Positions 1 to 8,969 of a stretch of DNA of 64,000 nucleotides are shown piece by piece (the stretch's first letter is position 1; every line of letters begins with the position of its first letter). The DNA comes from Actinorugispora endophytica. GTDB lineage: Bacteria; Actinomycetota; Actinomycetes; Streptosporangiales; Streptosporangiaceae. The stretch lies in contig NZ_SNYN01000008.1 in the NCBI RefSeq assembly GCF_004363075.1, forward strand, positions 62,001 to 126,000. Direction: 5' to 3'. The notes beneath the pieces are model-generated. The model saw nothing but the letters and a program-made list of their open reading frames with translations. It did not search any database and had not been told where the DNA came from. The translations under genes and the position numbers were made by a program.

Positions 1-2
1 CC

Positions 3-815
3 GAGTTCGCCCGGGCCCTGCCCCGACTGGGCGTGTTCTCCGAGGTCTACGTGCACGTGGGCGAGATCGGGACGGACGGCTCGGTCGACCCGGCGGGGTA
101 CGCGGGAGCGGAGGCGTTCCTGGGGCGTATGGAGCGGGAGCTCCCCGATGTGCGGGTGCTCGGCTGGCTGAGCAGCACCGCCGACGGCTCGTCGCTGATC
201 GAGGACCGCTTCGACGACGAGGCCAGGGCGCGCCTGGCCGAGGGCGCGGGCGCGGTGGTGGACGCGGGCTTCGACGGGGTGCACTACGGCATCACCCCGG
301 TCAGCGTGAACGACCCGAGCTTCCCCGACCTGCTCGAACTCACCCGCGAGGCGATCGGCGAGGAGGCCGTCCTGTCGGTGGAGGCCCTGCAGATCGAGCT
401 GATCCCGGGGCTTCGGCTGCCGGTGTTCTTCGCCGCCCGCGGGGAGCGCTACTGGTCCTCGGGGTACCTGCGGCAGGTCGCGGAACTGGCCGACGGGATC
501 GTGATCCGGGGGCACGGCACGGGAATGCCGGGCGGCTCGCTGTACGGCGGGTTCATGGTGCGCCAGACCGAACTGGCCCTGGACGCGGTGCCGGAGGACG
601 TGACGCTGCGGATCGGCGCGCCGTCGTTCCAGCACGAGTCGTGGGGCCCGGTGTCGGGCTCCGAGAGCGTGGCCGGCGCCGCCGAGGCGGTGCGCATCGG
701 GCTCACCGCGCACGGCGAGCGGGACGGCTTCGGGATGGCGCTGTACGTGCTGGACGACACGGGCGAGGAGGACTGGGCGGCCTTCGAGGAGGGCTGGCTG
801 GACCCGGCGCGCTGA
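3..815 (+). CDS. Unrecognised TIM-barrel-like protein, 5' end outside the window
   Basis: The reading frame is open from base 3 and enters from the left edge, so the GTG at 33 is probably internal. The visible 270 residues alternate hydrophobic strands and helices as in a (beta/alpha)8 glycoside-hydrolase-like fold: strand-like FSEVYVHVG, VRVLGWLSS, GFDGVHYGI, AVLSVEAL, DGIVIRG and GFGMALYVLDD follow one another at regular spacing. An acidic HVGEIG near the first strand and a GVHYG segment could line an active site, but I cannot assign a family or catalytic pair. GH18- or GH114-type folds are possible by analogy only. The stop is followed by rpsT after about 225 bases, and I see no strong terminator between them. 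Function unknown. Confidence 0.7.
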   Translation, partial: EFARALPRLGVFSEVYVHVGEIGTDGSVDPAGYAGAEAFLGRMERELPDVRVLGWLSSTADGSSLIEDRFDDEARARLAEGAGAVVDAGFDGVHYGITPVSVNDPSFPDLLELTREAIGEEAVLSVEALQIELIPGLRLPVFFAARGERYWSSGYLRQVAELADGIVIRGHGTGMPGGSLYGGFMVRQTELALDAVPEDVTLRIGAPSFQHESWGPVSGSESVAGAAEAVRIGLTAHGERDGFGMALYVLDDTGEEDWAAFEEGWLDPAR

Positions 816-1040
816 CGCCCCCGGCCGGCGGGCCTCCGACGCGGAGCGTCGGCGGCGCGAGCAGTCGCGCGGCCGATGCATAATGGAGGTCCGTGTCTCG
901 GACGTTCCACGTTCGGTTTGAGCCCTTCGGACTCACCCTCGCGTCGGCCCGCCGCGGACCCTTCGTGGATCGGCTGCCCACATCGGCGTTCCGCGCGTTT
1001 TCCGACGCATGATCTGACATTAACTGGAGCACGTTTTCGC

Positions 1041-1310
1041 ATGGCGAACATCAAGTCGCAGAAGAAGCGCAACCGGCAGAACGAGAAGGCCCGTATGCGC
1101 AACAAGGCGGTGAGGTCGTCCCTGAAGACGGCTATCCGCAAGTTCCGCGAAGCTGCCGAGGCCGGGAACCCCGAAGAGGCCGCCACCCTGCAGCGCGCCG
1201 CGGCGCGCCAGCTGGACAAGGCCGTCAGCAAGGGCGTCATCCACAAGAACCAGGCCGCGAACCGCAAGAGCGCGATCGCCAAGCGTCTGGACTCGCTGAA
1301 GAGCGCCTGA
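1041..1310 (+). CDS. rpsT: 30S ribosomal protein S20
   Basis: This 89-residue, strongly basic protein begins [18 protein letters not shown] and continues with Lys/Arg/Ala-rich helices, the normal size and composition of bacterial S20. S20 binds 16S rRNA early in small-subunit assembly. The open frame extends upstream to 876, but the ATG at 1041 gives the family N-terminus and has GGAG at 1026-1029, so I use it. A perfect 20-bp inverted repeat follows the stop, so it is probably transcribed alone. In many actinomycetes rpsT lies near holA and lepA. Here holA is 4.5 kb away beyond comEA-comEC, and lepA is not in the window. Confidence 0.98.
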   Translation: MANIKSQKKRNRQNEKARMRNKAVRSSLKTAIRKFREAAEAGNPEEAATLQRAAARQLDKAVSKGVIHKNQAANRKSAIAKRLDSLKSA

Positions 1311-1324
1311 CCACCCCGGTCCTC

Positions 1325-1364
1325 ATCGGAGCCGGTCGCCCCCGCGGGGGCGACCGGCTCCGAT
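1325..1364 (+). terminator. Intrinsic terminator of rpsT
   Basis: A perfect 20+20 palindrome (ATCGGAGCCGGTCGCCCCCG and its reverse complement) begins 14 bases after the rpsT stop. It has no U-tract, only GCTTTC, as is usual in high-GC actinomycetes. Confidence 0.75.
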
Positions 1365-1409
1365 GCTTTCGGCGGGCCCGATCCCTCCGGAGCACGTGCG
1401 CGAGCCTCA

Positions 1410-1933
1410 ATGGAATCCCCCGTGTCTCCCGAGGTGTTCCCGCTCAGCGGACGGACCCGTCGTCTGGGGCGGTTGACGGTCGGGCTCCTCACCGCCGCGG
1501 CCGTCGGCGGCGCGTGCGTCCTGTTCTGGTCCGCCGCCCTGATCGCCGGAGAGGCGGCGGCTCCCCCGGCGCCCTCGCGGACGGCGCCGGACGTGTCGGG
1601 GCCGGCGGGCTGGTGCCGCCGGCCGTCCTGCGGGTCCCCACGGCGGCCGTCCTCTCGCTGTGGATCGGGAGCGGGCGCCGCGACCTCCTCTCCGCCGCCG
1701 GCGACCGGCCCAGGACGGGGCCCGCCGACAAGCGGACGGTCCGCTTCCTCGACGACCGCGCCCCCTGGACGGTCACGATCGCCGCGGTCGTCTTCTGCGG
1801 ATCGGGGGGTGTGCTCATCGGCGGACTGATCGCGGCCGCGGTCTGCCCGGAGAGCGGGCCGGAGGAGATGGTCGTGGGCCGGCCGCCCTCGCCGTCGCCG
1901 CGGCCTCCCTCCGCGCCCTCGTCCCCGCGGTGA
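1410..1933 (+). pseudogene. Possible frameshifted small membrane protein
   Basis: Two overlapping frames each look like half of one two-helix membrane protein. The frame starting at 1410 gives MESPVSPEVFPLSGRTRR followed by a hydrophobic helix (LTVGLLTAAAVGGACVLFW), then degenerates after about 1545. The frame covering about 1540-1933 gives a polar segment, FLDDRAPWTV, a second hydrophobic helix (IAAVVFCGSGGVLIGGLIAA) and a proline-rich tail. A short extracytoplasmic region between two helices resembles DUF3592-type actinobacterial membrane proteins, by layout only. If real, one frameshift between about 1540 and 1620 separates the halves; a sequencing error is equally possible. Nothing convincing was seen from 1934 to 2147. 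Confidence 0.3.
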
Positions 1934-2147
1934 GGGCTGCTCTGGGGCGCGGCGACCTGACGCGCTCATTCGTGGCGGAGCGCCACCGGCTCTGGCCCGT
2001 CCCCGAGGACTCGCCGTTGGGGGCCGCGATGAGGACGCACTCCGGCACCGCCTTCTGAGGAGGCCGTTCCGCGCGGCGGCTCCGGGTTTTCCACAGGCCG
2101 GGAATCCGGCTCGGCGCGGCCCGGCGCGCGTTCCTACCGTCACTGGT

Positions 2148-3149
2148 ATGGCACGACGCACTCCTCCCGAGACCGGGGACGTGGCGGCTCGGCGGCTCCG
2201 GGCGCTGAACCCGGCCGCCGGTCCCCCGCCCCCGCGCGAACCCGACCCGGTGGCCGACACCTCTCCCCTGCCCTCCCTGCCCGCGCCGCCCTACGCCGTG
2301 CCCGACGGCACTCCGGACGACGGTGGCGAGGGGGCCGGGCGGGGACGCGCGCGGGGACGCCGGCGGCGGCCGGACTCCCCACCGCCCGACGACCCGCCGT
2401 CGGAGCCCGGCGGTGCCCCCGCGCCACCGGGCGACCCCCCTCCCGGTTACGTGGAGGTGGACGCCGGTCCCCCGCGGCCGCGTGCGGCGGCGCTGCGCGG
2501 CCTGCTGGCCCGAGCCGCGCCGGACCGGGTCGGGCTCCCCCGGCTCGGTCCGCCCGGCGTGCGGGCGCTGGCCCTGGTGTGCCTGCTCGCGGCGGGGGCC
2601 ACCTGCTGGTTCGTGGTGAGTGCCCGGCCTGCTCCCGAACCCGCCCCGGTGCTGCGCGCCGAGAGCTCCCCCACCGATCCGTCCACCGCCGCGCCCAGCC
2701 CGCCGGGCGAGGTCGTGGTACACGTGGGCGGCGAGGTCGAGTCGCCCGGCGTCATCACCCTTCCCTCGGGATCCCGGGTGGCCGACGCCATCGAGGCCGC
2801 GGGCGGGGCCTCCCCCGGATCGGACCCCGGCCTGCTCAACCTGGCCCGCCCCCTGGTGGACGGCGAGCAGGTCCTGGTCGGCGTCACTCCGCCCCCGGGC
2901 GTCGGGCCCGGGGGCGTCCCCGCTCCCCCGGGCCCGGCACCCGCACCACCCGTCGACCTCAACACCGCCACGGCGGAGCAGTTGCAGACCCTGCCGGGGG
3001 TCGGCCCGGTGCTGGCCCGGCGCATCATCGACCACCGCACCGCCAGCGGCGGCTTCACCTCGGTGGAGCAGCTGCGCGACGTCACGGGCATCGGCGACCG
3101 CCGCTTCGAGGAGCTGAACGGCCTCGTCCACGTGGGCGGCGCGTCGTGA
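2148..3149 (+). CDS. comEA: ComEA-type DNA-binding competence protein
   Basis: A 333-residue membrane-anchored DNA-binding protein. Residues 1-130 are a proline/arginine-rich, probably disordered cytoplasmic region, unusually long for ComEA. One transmembrane helix lies at about 138-159 (VRALALVCLLAAG...). An SLBB-like beta-grasp domain covers about 186-246 (VVVHVGGEVESPGVITLPSG). Paired helix-hairpin-helix motifs lie at about 269-328 (VDLNTATAEQLQTLPGVGP, then VTGIGDRRFEEL). In transformable bacteria ComEA binds incoming DNA outside the membrane and hands it to ComEC; natural transformation in this organism is not shown. The stop overlaps the comEC start as GTGA, so the pair is one translationally coupled operon. 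Confidence 0.93.
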   Translation: MARRTPPETGDVAARRLRALNPAAGPPPPREPDPVADTSPLPSLPAPPYAVPDGTPDDGGEGAGRGRARGRRRRPDSPPPDDPPSEPGGAPAPPGDPPPGYVEVDAGPPRPRAAALRGLLARAAPDRVGLPRLGPPGVRALALVCLLAAGATCWFVVSARPAPEPAPVLRAESSPTDPSTAAPSPPGEVVVHVGGEVESPGVITLPSGSRVADAIEAAGGASPGSDPGLLNLARPLVDGEQVLVGVTPPPGVGPGGVPAPPGPAPAPPVDLNTATAEQLQTLPGVGPVLARRIIDHRTASGGFTSVEQLRDVTGIGDRRFEELNGLVHVGGAS

Positions 3150-5500
3150 GCCTCCTGGGCACCGACGCCCCCGGCGAGCGCGTGCCGCTGGACCTGCGGC
3201 TGTGCGCGCCCGCGGTGGGGACGTGGCTGGCGGCGCTGGCACTGCTGGGCGTTCCGGCGGACGCCGCGCTCGCCGGGGCCGCCGTACTGGGCGTCCTCGC
3301 CCTGGCGGCGTTCCTGCCGCTGCGGCGCGGGGTCCGGTTCGAGGGCGCGGTCGCTCTCGTCGCCGCGACGCTGGTGTGCGCGGCGGGCGGGGCCCTGGCG
3401 GTGGCGGGGAGGTCGGCCGCGGTGGCGGACAGCCCCGTCACCGCGTTGGCCGAGGCCGAGGGGCGCGCGCGGCTCGTGGTGCGCCTCTCACTCGACCCGC
3501 GCCCCCGGGCCGCTCCCACCGTCCCGGGGCGCCCCGAGTTCGTCGTGGCGGCCCGGACCGAATGGGTGGATGTGGACGGCCGGCAGGTCCGCACCCGGGT
3601 CCCGGTGGTGCTGCTGGTGCACGGCGAGGAGTGGCGCCACCTGGTGCCCAGTCAGCCCGTGCTGCTGGACGGCAGGCTCGTGCCCGCCGGGGACGGCGGT
3701 CTCGAGGCCGCGCTGGTGCTGGTGCGCGGTCCGCCCGCCGGCGTCGGTCCGCCCACGGCCGCGCACGCCTGGGCGGGCGGGGTCCGCGCCCGGCTGCGCC
3801 AGGCGTGCGCGGTGCTGCCGCAGCCCGAGCGGGGGCTGCTGCCCGCGCTCGTGGTCGGGGACGTGTCCGGACTCGACGAGGAGGCCGCCGAGGACTTCAG
3901 GGCCACCGGAATGACGCACCTGCTGACCGTCTCGGGGACCAACCTCTCGGTGATGACCGGCGTGGTGCTGGGAGCGGCCCGTTGGTTCAGGGCCCCGCCC
4001 TGGTGCCCGGTCGCTCTCGGCACGGTCGTGATCGCGGTGTTCGTGCTGGTGGCGCGGCCCGAGCCGAGCGTGCTGCGGGCGGCGTTCATGGGCGCGATCG
4101 CGCTGCTGGCCCTGGCGTTGGGGCGGCCCTCGGTCGGTGTCGCGGCGCTGTCGGCCTCGGTGATCGGGCTGCTGCTGTTCTCACCGGGCCTGGCCGCCTC
4201 CTACGGTTTCGCGCTGTCGGTGCTGGCCACCGCCGGGATTCTGGTGCTGGCGCCGCGCTGGCGGGACGCCTGGTCGGCGCGGGTCCCGGTGTGGCTGGCC
4301 GAGGCGGTCGCGGTCGCGCTGGCCGCGCAGGTGGCGTGCGCGCCGGTGCTGGTCGTGCTGTCCGCGGAGGTCAGCTGGGTGTCCGTTCCGGCGAACGTGC
4401 TGGCCGGCCCGTTCGTCCCGGTCGCCACGGTGGGCGGGTTCGCGGTCGCCGGGCTGGCCCTGGTCGCCATGCCCGCGGCGCAGGTCGCGGTGTGGGTTCC
4501 GGGGACGGCCGTCGCCCTGGTCCGGGCGGTCGCCGGCGCGGGCGCGCGGGTCCCCCAGGGCGCGCTGCCGTGGCGCGCGGACCTGGCCGGGGCGCTGCTG
4601 CTGGCCGTGCTCATCGCGGCGCTCCTCGCGTTGCGGGGCCGGGTCCGGCGCGCGGTGGCCGCGGTGTCGGGCGCGGTCGCGGGAACGGTGCTGGTGGTGA
4701 GCTGCGTCGCCCCGGGCTGGCCGCCCGGCGACTGGGCCGTCGTGGCCTGCGACGTGGGCCAGGGCGACGCGTTGGTGCTGTCGGCCGGGCCCGGCCGCGC
4801 GGTCGTGGTGGACGCCGGGATCGACCCGCGGGCGGTCGACCTCTGCCTGGACGACCTGGGGGTGCGGGAGGTGGTGCTGCTGGTGCTCACCCACCACGAC
4901 TCCGACCACGCGGGCGGCGCCCCGGGGGTGCTGCGCGGCCGCGGGGTCGGCGCGGTGCTCGTCCCGCCGGGGTTCGACGCGCCGGAGACCCTGGAGGCGC
5001 TGGCCGACGCGGGGGCCGTCCCGGACACCGCCACCGCGGGCCGGCGCTACGCGGTGGGCCCGTGGCGGCTGTCCGTGCTGTGGCCGCGGCGCGGGTTCGC
5101 CGGGGATCCCAACGAGGGCAGCGTGGTGCTGCTGGCGTCCTGGTCCCCGCCGCCCGACGCGGCCGCCGAGCCGCTGTCGGTGCTGCTCACCGGTGACATC
5201 GAGGAGTCCGCGCAGCGCGGGCTGCTGTCCGAGCCGGGGATCCGGGACGTGGACGTGCTCAAGACCCCGCACCACGGCGCGGGGACCCAGGAGCCCGCCT
5301 TCCTGGCCGCGACCCGCCCCCGGGTGACGCTCACCTCGGTGGGCGCGGACAACCCGTACGGCCACCCCGCCCCTCGGACCTGGGCGCTGCTGACGGGCCT
5401 CACCCCGGCCTCCTACCGGACCGATCTGCACGGGGACGTCGCGGTGTCGCCCGGCCCTGACGGGCCGTCGGTGCGCTGGCGCGGCCCGGACGCCCGGTGA
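3146..5500 (+). CDS. comEC: ComEC/Rec2 DNA-uptake channel protein
   Basis: A 784-residue polytopic membrane protein, the predicted channel for single-stranded DNA entry. The frame is open well upstream, but the GTG at 3146 overlaps the comEA stop and starts directly before the first helices. N-terminal helices lie at about 22-88, an OB-like soluble part at about 105-195, and the competence domain at about 225-500 with MTHLLTVSGTNLSVM. The C-terminus is a metallo-beta-lactamase-like domain from about 530 with DVGQGDALVLS, the metal-ligand motif HHDSDH at about 583-588, and TPHHG. Keeping these ligands suggests an active nuclease-like domain. Length and domain order are typical of full-length ComEC. 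Confidence 0.95.
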   Translation: MSLLGTDAPGERVPLDLRLCAPAVGTWLAALALLGVPADAALAGAAVLGVLALAAFLPLRRGVRFEGAVALVAATLVCAAGGALAVAGRSAAVADSPVTALAEAEGRARLVVRLSLDPRPRAAPTVPGRPEFVVAARTEWVDVDGRQVRTRVPVVLLVHGEEWRHLVPSQPVLLDGRLVPAGDGGLEAALVLVRGPPAGVGPPTAAHAWAGGVRARLRQACAVLPQPERGLLPALVVGDVSGLDEEAAEDFRATGMTHLLTVSGTNLSVMTGVVLGAARWFRAPPWCPVALGTVVIAVFVLVARPEPSVLRAAFMGAIALLALALGRPSVGVAALSASVIGLLLFSPGLAASYGFALSVLATAGILVLAPRWRDAWSARVPVWLAEAVAVALAAQVACAPVLVVLSAEVSWVSVPANVLAGPFVPVATVGGFAVAGLALVAMPAAQVAVWVPGTAVALVRAVAGAGARVPQGALPWRADLAGALLLAVLIAALLALRGRVRRAVAAVSGAVAGTVLVVSCVAPGWPPGDWAVVACDVGQGDALVLSAGPGRAVVVDAGIDPRAVDLCLDDLGVREVVLLVLTHHDSDHAGGAPGVLRGRGVGAVLVPPGFDAPETLEALADAGAVPDTATAGRRYAVGPWRLSVLWPRRGFAGDPNEGSVVLLASWSPPPDAAAEPLSVLLTGDIEESAQRGLLSEPGIRDVDVLKTPHHGAGTQEPAFLAATRPRVTLTSVGADNPYGHPAPRTWALLTGLTPASYRTDLHGDVAVSPGPDGPSVRWRGPDAR

Positions 5501-5767
5501 GCCGTGGTGCCGCGGCCCGCCGTCGGTGGCCATGAGGGGCGGCGTCGTCTCGGGTCCGGCGGTGGGCATCCCGTCGACGCGGCCCCCGGCGTTCCGATGT
5601 CGCGGGGCCTCCATGGCCGAGCTCGGGACCATCGAGGCCGCCAGGCGCTCCACTCGCCGGGCCGACCGTCTACGGCGGGACCGGCGGGATCCAGCGCGCC
5701 GCCGTCGGCCGGAGCCACCGCCTCCGACCGCGCCCGCCGGTCGGCCCGGCGTGGCATGCTGGCGTCC

Positions 5768-6739
5768 ATGGACTCCGCTTCCGTTCCGCCGCTGACCGTC
5801 ATCGTGGGCGACGAGGAGCTTCTCGTCGACCGCGCCGTCGCCTCGCTCGTGGCGGCGGTGCGCGCCGACGACCCGGAGGTCGACGTGCACGACCTCGTGC
5901 CGTCACAGGTGAACGCGGGCAAGCTGGTGGAGGTGACCTCGCCCTCGCTGTTCGGGGAGCGCCGGGTGGTGGTGCTGCGTTCGGCGCAGGACCTCACCAA
6001 GGAGCCCGCGGGCGTGGTCACCGGCTACCTCAGGGATCCCGCCGACGACGTGGTGCTGGTGCTGTCCCACGCGGGCGGGGCCAAGGGCCGGGCCCTGCTG
6101 GAGGCCGCGGTCAAGGCGGGGGCGCACCGGGTCGACTGCGCCAAGCCGACCAAGGCGGCCGAGCGGACCAGGTTCATCAAGGACGAGTTCTCCCGGGCCG
6201 GACGCCAGATCACCCCGGACGCCGCCCAGGCGCTGCTGGACGCGGTCGGCAACGACCTGCGCGAGATCGCGGCGGCCTGCACCCAGCTGGTCGCCGACAC
6301 CGACGGCCGCGTGGACGCCGCCGCCGTGGCCCGCTACCACACGGGCCGGGCCGAGGCCTCGGGCTTCACCGTCGCCGACCGCGCCGTGGAGGGCCGTCTG
6401 CCCGAGGCGCTGGAGCAGCTGCGCTGGTCGCTGTCGGTGGGGATGGCGCCGGTGCTGATCAACAGTGCCCTGGCCGGGGCCGTGCGCGGAATCGCGGTGG
6501 CCGCCCAGCCGCCGCGCGGGATGTCGGAGGCCGAGCTCGCCAAACGCGCCAAGGTCCCCCCGTGGAAGCTGCGGTCCCTGCGCCAGCAGTCGCGGGGCTG
6601 GACCCCGCAGGGCGTCGCGCACGCGCTGCGCGTGGTGGCCGAGACCGACGCCCTGATCAAGGGCGCGGGCCGCGATCCGGCCTACGCCCTGGAGCGGGCC
6701 GTCATCGAGATCGCCACGGCGCGGACCCGCCGCGGCTGA
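5768..6739 (+). CDS. holA: DNA polymerase III delta subunit
   Basis: A 323-residue clamp-loader subunit that opens the beta sliding clamp during replication. The start is the ATG at 5768, giving MDSASVPPLTVIVGDEELLV; GDEELLVDRAV is the usual start of actinobacterial HolA. The middle has KAAERTRFIKDEFSRAGRQI and AAQALLDAVGNDLREI, and the C-terminal collar region has LAKRAKVPPWKLRSLRQQSR, a typical HolA motif. Length is normal. It lies 267 bases after comEC on the same strand, the gene order comEA-comEC-holA found in many actinomycetes. No convincing ribosome-binding site precedes the start, so the start is slightly uncertain. Confidence 0.95.
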   Translation: MDSASVPPLTVIVGDEELLVDRAVASLVAAVRADDPEVDVHDLVPSQVNAGKLVEVTSPSLFGERRVVVLRSAQDLTKEPAGVVTGYLRDPADDVVLVLSHAGGAKGRALLEAAVKAGAHRVDCAKPTKAAERTRFIKDEFSRAGRQITPDAAQALLDAVGNDLREIAAACTQLVADTDGRVDAAAVARYHTGRAEASGFTVADRAVEGRLPEALEQLRWSLSVGMAPVLINSALAGAVRGIAVAAQPPRGMSEAELAKRAKVPPWKLRSLRQQSRGWTPQGVAHALRVVAETDALIKGAGRDPAYALERAVIEIATARTRRG

Positions 6740-6797
6740 CCCGTCCCGGGTCGGGCCCCGGGGAACGGCTCCGCGCCGACGGTCTAGGGTGCCTCCC

Positions 6798-7607
6798 ATG
6801 GACGGTGAGACCCTCAACGGCGGTGTGAACCAGGTCGTGCGGATCGGAAGGACCGTGCGCAGGCCGACGGGAGCGTGGACGCCCGCCGTGCACTCCCTGC
6901 TGCGGCACCTGGCGGAGACCGGTTTCACCGGGGCGCCGCGGGTGCGCGGGATCGACGAGGAGGGCCGCGAGATCCTGGACTTCGTTCCCGGCGAGGTGGC
7001 GCACTACCCGATCCCCGAGTACGTCCGGGGCGACGTCGCGCTCGCGGCCGCGGGGCGGCTGCTGCGCCGCTACCACGACGCCTCGGCCGGTTTCACGGCC
7101 CCCGACGGCGCGGTGTGGCAGCTCCCGGCGCGCGAGCCGCGCGAGGTGGTCTGCCACGGGGACGCGGCCACCTACAACACCGTGTTCCGCGTCGGCCTGC
7201 CGGTGGCGCTCATCGACTTCGACGCCGCCCACCCCGGCCCCCGCGTGTGGGATCTGGCCTACACCGCCTACCGGTTCGCCCCCCTGGGCGCGCCCGGAAG
7301 CAACGGCGAGCACGTCCCGGTCGCCGAGCAGGCCCGGCGGCTGCGGCTGCTGGCCGACGCCTACGGCCTCGGCCCGGCGGACCGCCGCGCGCTCCCCCGG
7401 ACCGTGTGCGACCGGCTGCACGCGCTGGTGGCGTTCATGACCGAGCGCGCCGCGGCGGGCGACACCGCGTTCGCGCGGCACCTCGCCGACGGGCACGACG
7501 CGCTCTACCGGACCGACGCCGCCCACGTGCGGGCGCACGAGGAGCGGTTCGCCGAAGCACTGCTGTCAGGAGCATCGACGGAGCCCCCGCCGGCGGCCGC
7601 CACCTGA
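6798..7607 (+). CDS. Aminoglycoside phosphotransferase-family kinase
   Basis: A 269-residue protein with the APH/choline-kinase fold. The catalytic loop reads VVCHGDAATYNTVF (HGDxxxxN) and the metal-binding motif LIDFDAAHPGPRVWDLAY (IDFD...G...DLA), so the phosphotransfer residues are present. The N-terminal lobe has RRPTGAWTPAVHSLLRHLAE, as in many actinobacterial APH-family proteins of unknown substrate. Membership does not by itself mean antibiotic resistance. I start at the ATG at 6798; a GTG at 6789 would add three residues. It converges with the amidohydrolase gene on the other strand, and a palindromic repeat lies between them. Confidence 0.85.
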   Translation: MDGETLNGGVNQVVRIGRTVRRPTGAWTPAVHSLLRHLAETGFTGAPRVRGIDEEGREILDFVPGEVAHYPIPEYVRGDVALAAAGRLLRRYHDASAGFTAPDGAVWQLPAREPREVVCHGDAATYNTVFRVGLPVALIDFDAAHPGPRVWDLAYTAYRFAPLGAPGSNGEHVPVAEQARRLRLLADAYGLGPADRRALPRTVCDRLHALVAFMTERAAAGDTAFARHLADGHDALYRTDAAHVRAHEERFAEALLSGASTEPPPAAAT

Positions 7608-7658
7608 TCAGGCTCTGCTCGTGTCCCGCGTCGGGGGTCCCCTCTTCTCGGCGGTCTT

Positions 7659-7702
7659 GGCCTTTCCGGGGTCTCGACCGCCGCTGAGACCCCGGAGAGG
7701 TC
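7659..7702. repeat. GATC-type intergenic palindrome, copy 1 (also a likely terminator)
   Basis: Arms 7659-7675 and 7686-7702 pair at 15 of 17 positions around CCTTTCCGGGGTCTC. It sits between two convergent genes and could terminate both. Read on the reverse strand it begins GATCGTGACCTCTCCGG and closely matches the palindrome at 62103-62148. Confidence 0.75.
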
Positions 7703-7739
7703 ACGATCAGCGAGGCCCGCGGCCGCCGGGCCCAGGGCG

Positions 7740-8945
7740 CTAGCGGATCGCCTCTCCGCCGCGCCAGACGCGCATCGCCTTCAGTCCGTAGGCCCACGCG
7801 AAGGCGCCCTCGTGATCGGTGTCCCACTGGACGATGTCGGCGACGCTGCCCGGGGCGATGATCCCGCGGTCGGTGACTCCCAGCGCGATGGCGCCGCCGA
7901 CGGTCGCGGCGCGCAGGGCCTCCTGGATGCTGAGCCCGTACATGGCGATCGCCATGCAGATGACCAGCGACATCATGGTGGACCCCGACTGCGCCGGGTT
8001 GTGGTCGGTGCCCAGCGCGACCGGCACCCCGTGGTCGAGCAGTGCGCGCACCGGCGGGGTGCGGTGCTCGTGCAGGGAGGCGGTGGGGCAGATGACGACC
8101 GGGGTGCTGGACTTGGCCAGCGCCAGCACGTCGTCGTCGTCGGTCTCGTGCAGCAGGTCCACCGAGGAGCACTGCATGTCCGCGGCCATGCGCACCGCGC
8201 CGTGGCGGGGCTTGGAGCAGGCGTGCATCCGGGCCTGGAGCCCGGCCGCGCGGCCCGTGGACAGCAGCCAGCGCGCGTCGTCGGGGGTGAACTGGCGGCT
8301 GTCGCAGTACACGTCCACACCGTCGGCCCCGGCCTGGGCCGCGTCGCCCAGCCACGAGCCGACCGCCTGCACGTATTCGCGCGGGCGGCCGAAGTACTCG
8401 GGCGGCACCGCGTGCGCGGCGAAGAAGGTGACGTGCAGCCGGGGCATGCCCGGCTCCTCCTCCAGCGAGCGCAGCAGCCGCACGTCCGCGAGTTCGCCGT
8501 CCCGGGTCAGGTGGTACCCGGTCTTGGCCTCGACCGTGGTGGTCCCCCACAGCAGCCAGTGCCGCAGCCGGTCCCGCACGTCGTTGCACAGGGTCCACGG
8601 GTCCGTCCCGCGGGTCACCGTCACCGTCGACGCCACTCCGCCGCCCGCGGCGACGATCTCGCTCTGGCTCGCGCCGTCGGCGCGCACCGCGATCTCGGCG
8701 AACCGGTTCCCGGCGTAGACGGGGTGGGTGTGCGCGTCGATCAGCCCCGGTGTGACGAGGGCCCCTCCGGCGTTGTCGATCTCGGCGTCGACGATGTTGT
8801 CGATGACCCCGGGGATGCCCTGGGGAAGCTCGGCCGCGGGTCCGACCCAGGCGACGTGGCCCTTGTCCATGATGATCGCGGCGTTACTGATCAGCTCGGC
8901 GCCTGTCCACAGACGCCCGATATTCGTCAGTAGTCGTACCGTCAT
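7740..8945 (-). CDS. Imidazolonepropionase-like amidohydrolase with altered active site
   Basis: A 401-residue amidohydrolase, closest by motif to HutI, the imidazolonepropionase of histidine degradation. Shared motifs are the metal pair and following arginine in DAHTHPVYAGNRF, VEAKTGYHL, FFAAHAVPPEY, VDVYCDSRQFT, the third metal His in ARMHA, and GTDHNPAQSGSTMMSL with the metal Asp. Two substrate residues of characterised HutI differ: the usual HADE is HACS here, and the usual ADHL is VDLL, so the substrate-binding Glu and His appear lost. HutI is remembered family knowledge; the substitutions are visible in the sequence. No hutU, hutH or hutG is nearby. It is probably an amidohydrolase acting on a related cyclic amide, not proven HutI. 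Confidence 0.75.
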   Translation of the reverse strand: MTVRLLTNIGRLWTGAELISNAAIIMDKGHVAWVGPAAELPQGIPGVIDNIVDAEIDNAGGALVTPGLIDAHTHPVYAGNRFAEIAVRADGASQSEIVAAGGGVASTVTVTRGTDPWTLCNDVRDRLRHWLLWGTTTVEAKTGYHLTRDGELADVRLLRSLEEEPGMPRLHVTFFAAHAVPPEYFGRPREYVQAVGSWLGDAAQAGADGVDVYCDSRQFTPDDARWLLSTGRAAGLQARMHACSKPRHGAVRMAADMQCSSVDLLHETDDDDVLALAKSSTPVVICPTASLHEHRTPPVRALLDHGVPVALGTDHNPAQSGSTMMSLVICMAIAMYGLSIQEALRAATVGGAIALGVTDRGIIAPGSVADIVQWDTDHEGAFAWAYGLKAMRVWRGGEAIR

Positions 8946-8969
8946 CGTCTCACCGCTCGCCCACCCGCG

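Noticed and set aside
3202-5890. Long Arg/Gly-rich frames opposite or over comEC
   Set aside because: ComEC has full domain structure in its own frame; these have no recognisable folds or composition bias of real proteins.
6798-7607. Aminoglycoside resistance gene
   Set aside because: The APH fold is present but the substrate is unknown; many housekeeping kinases share it.
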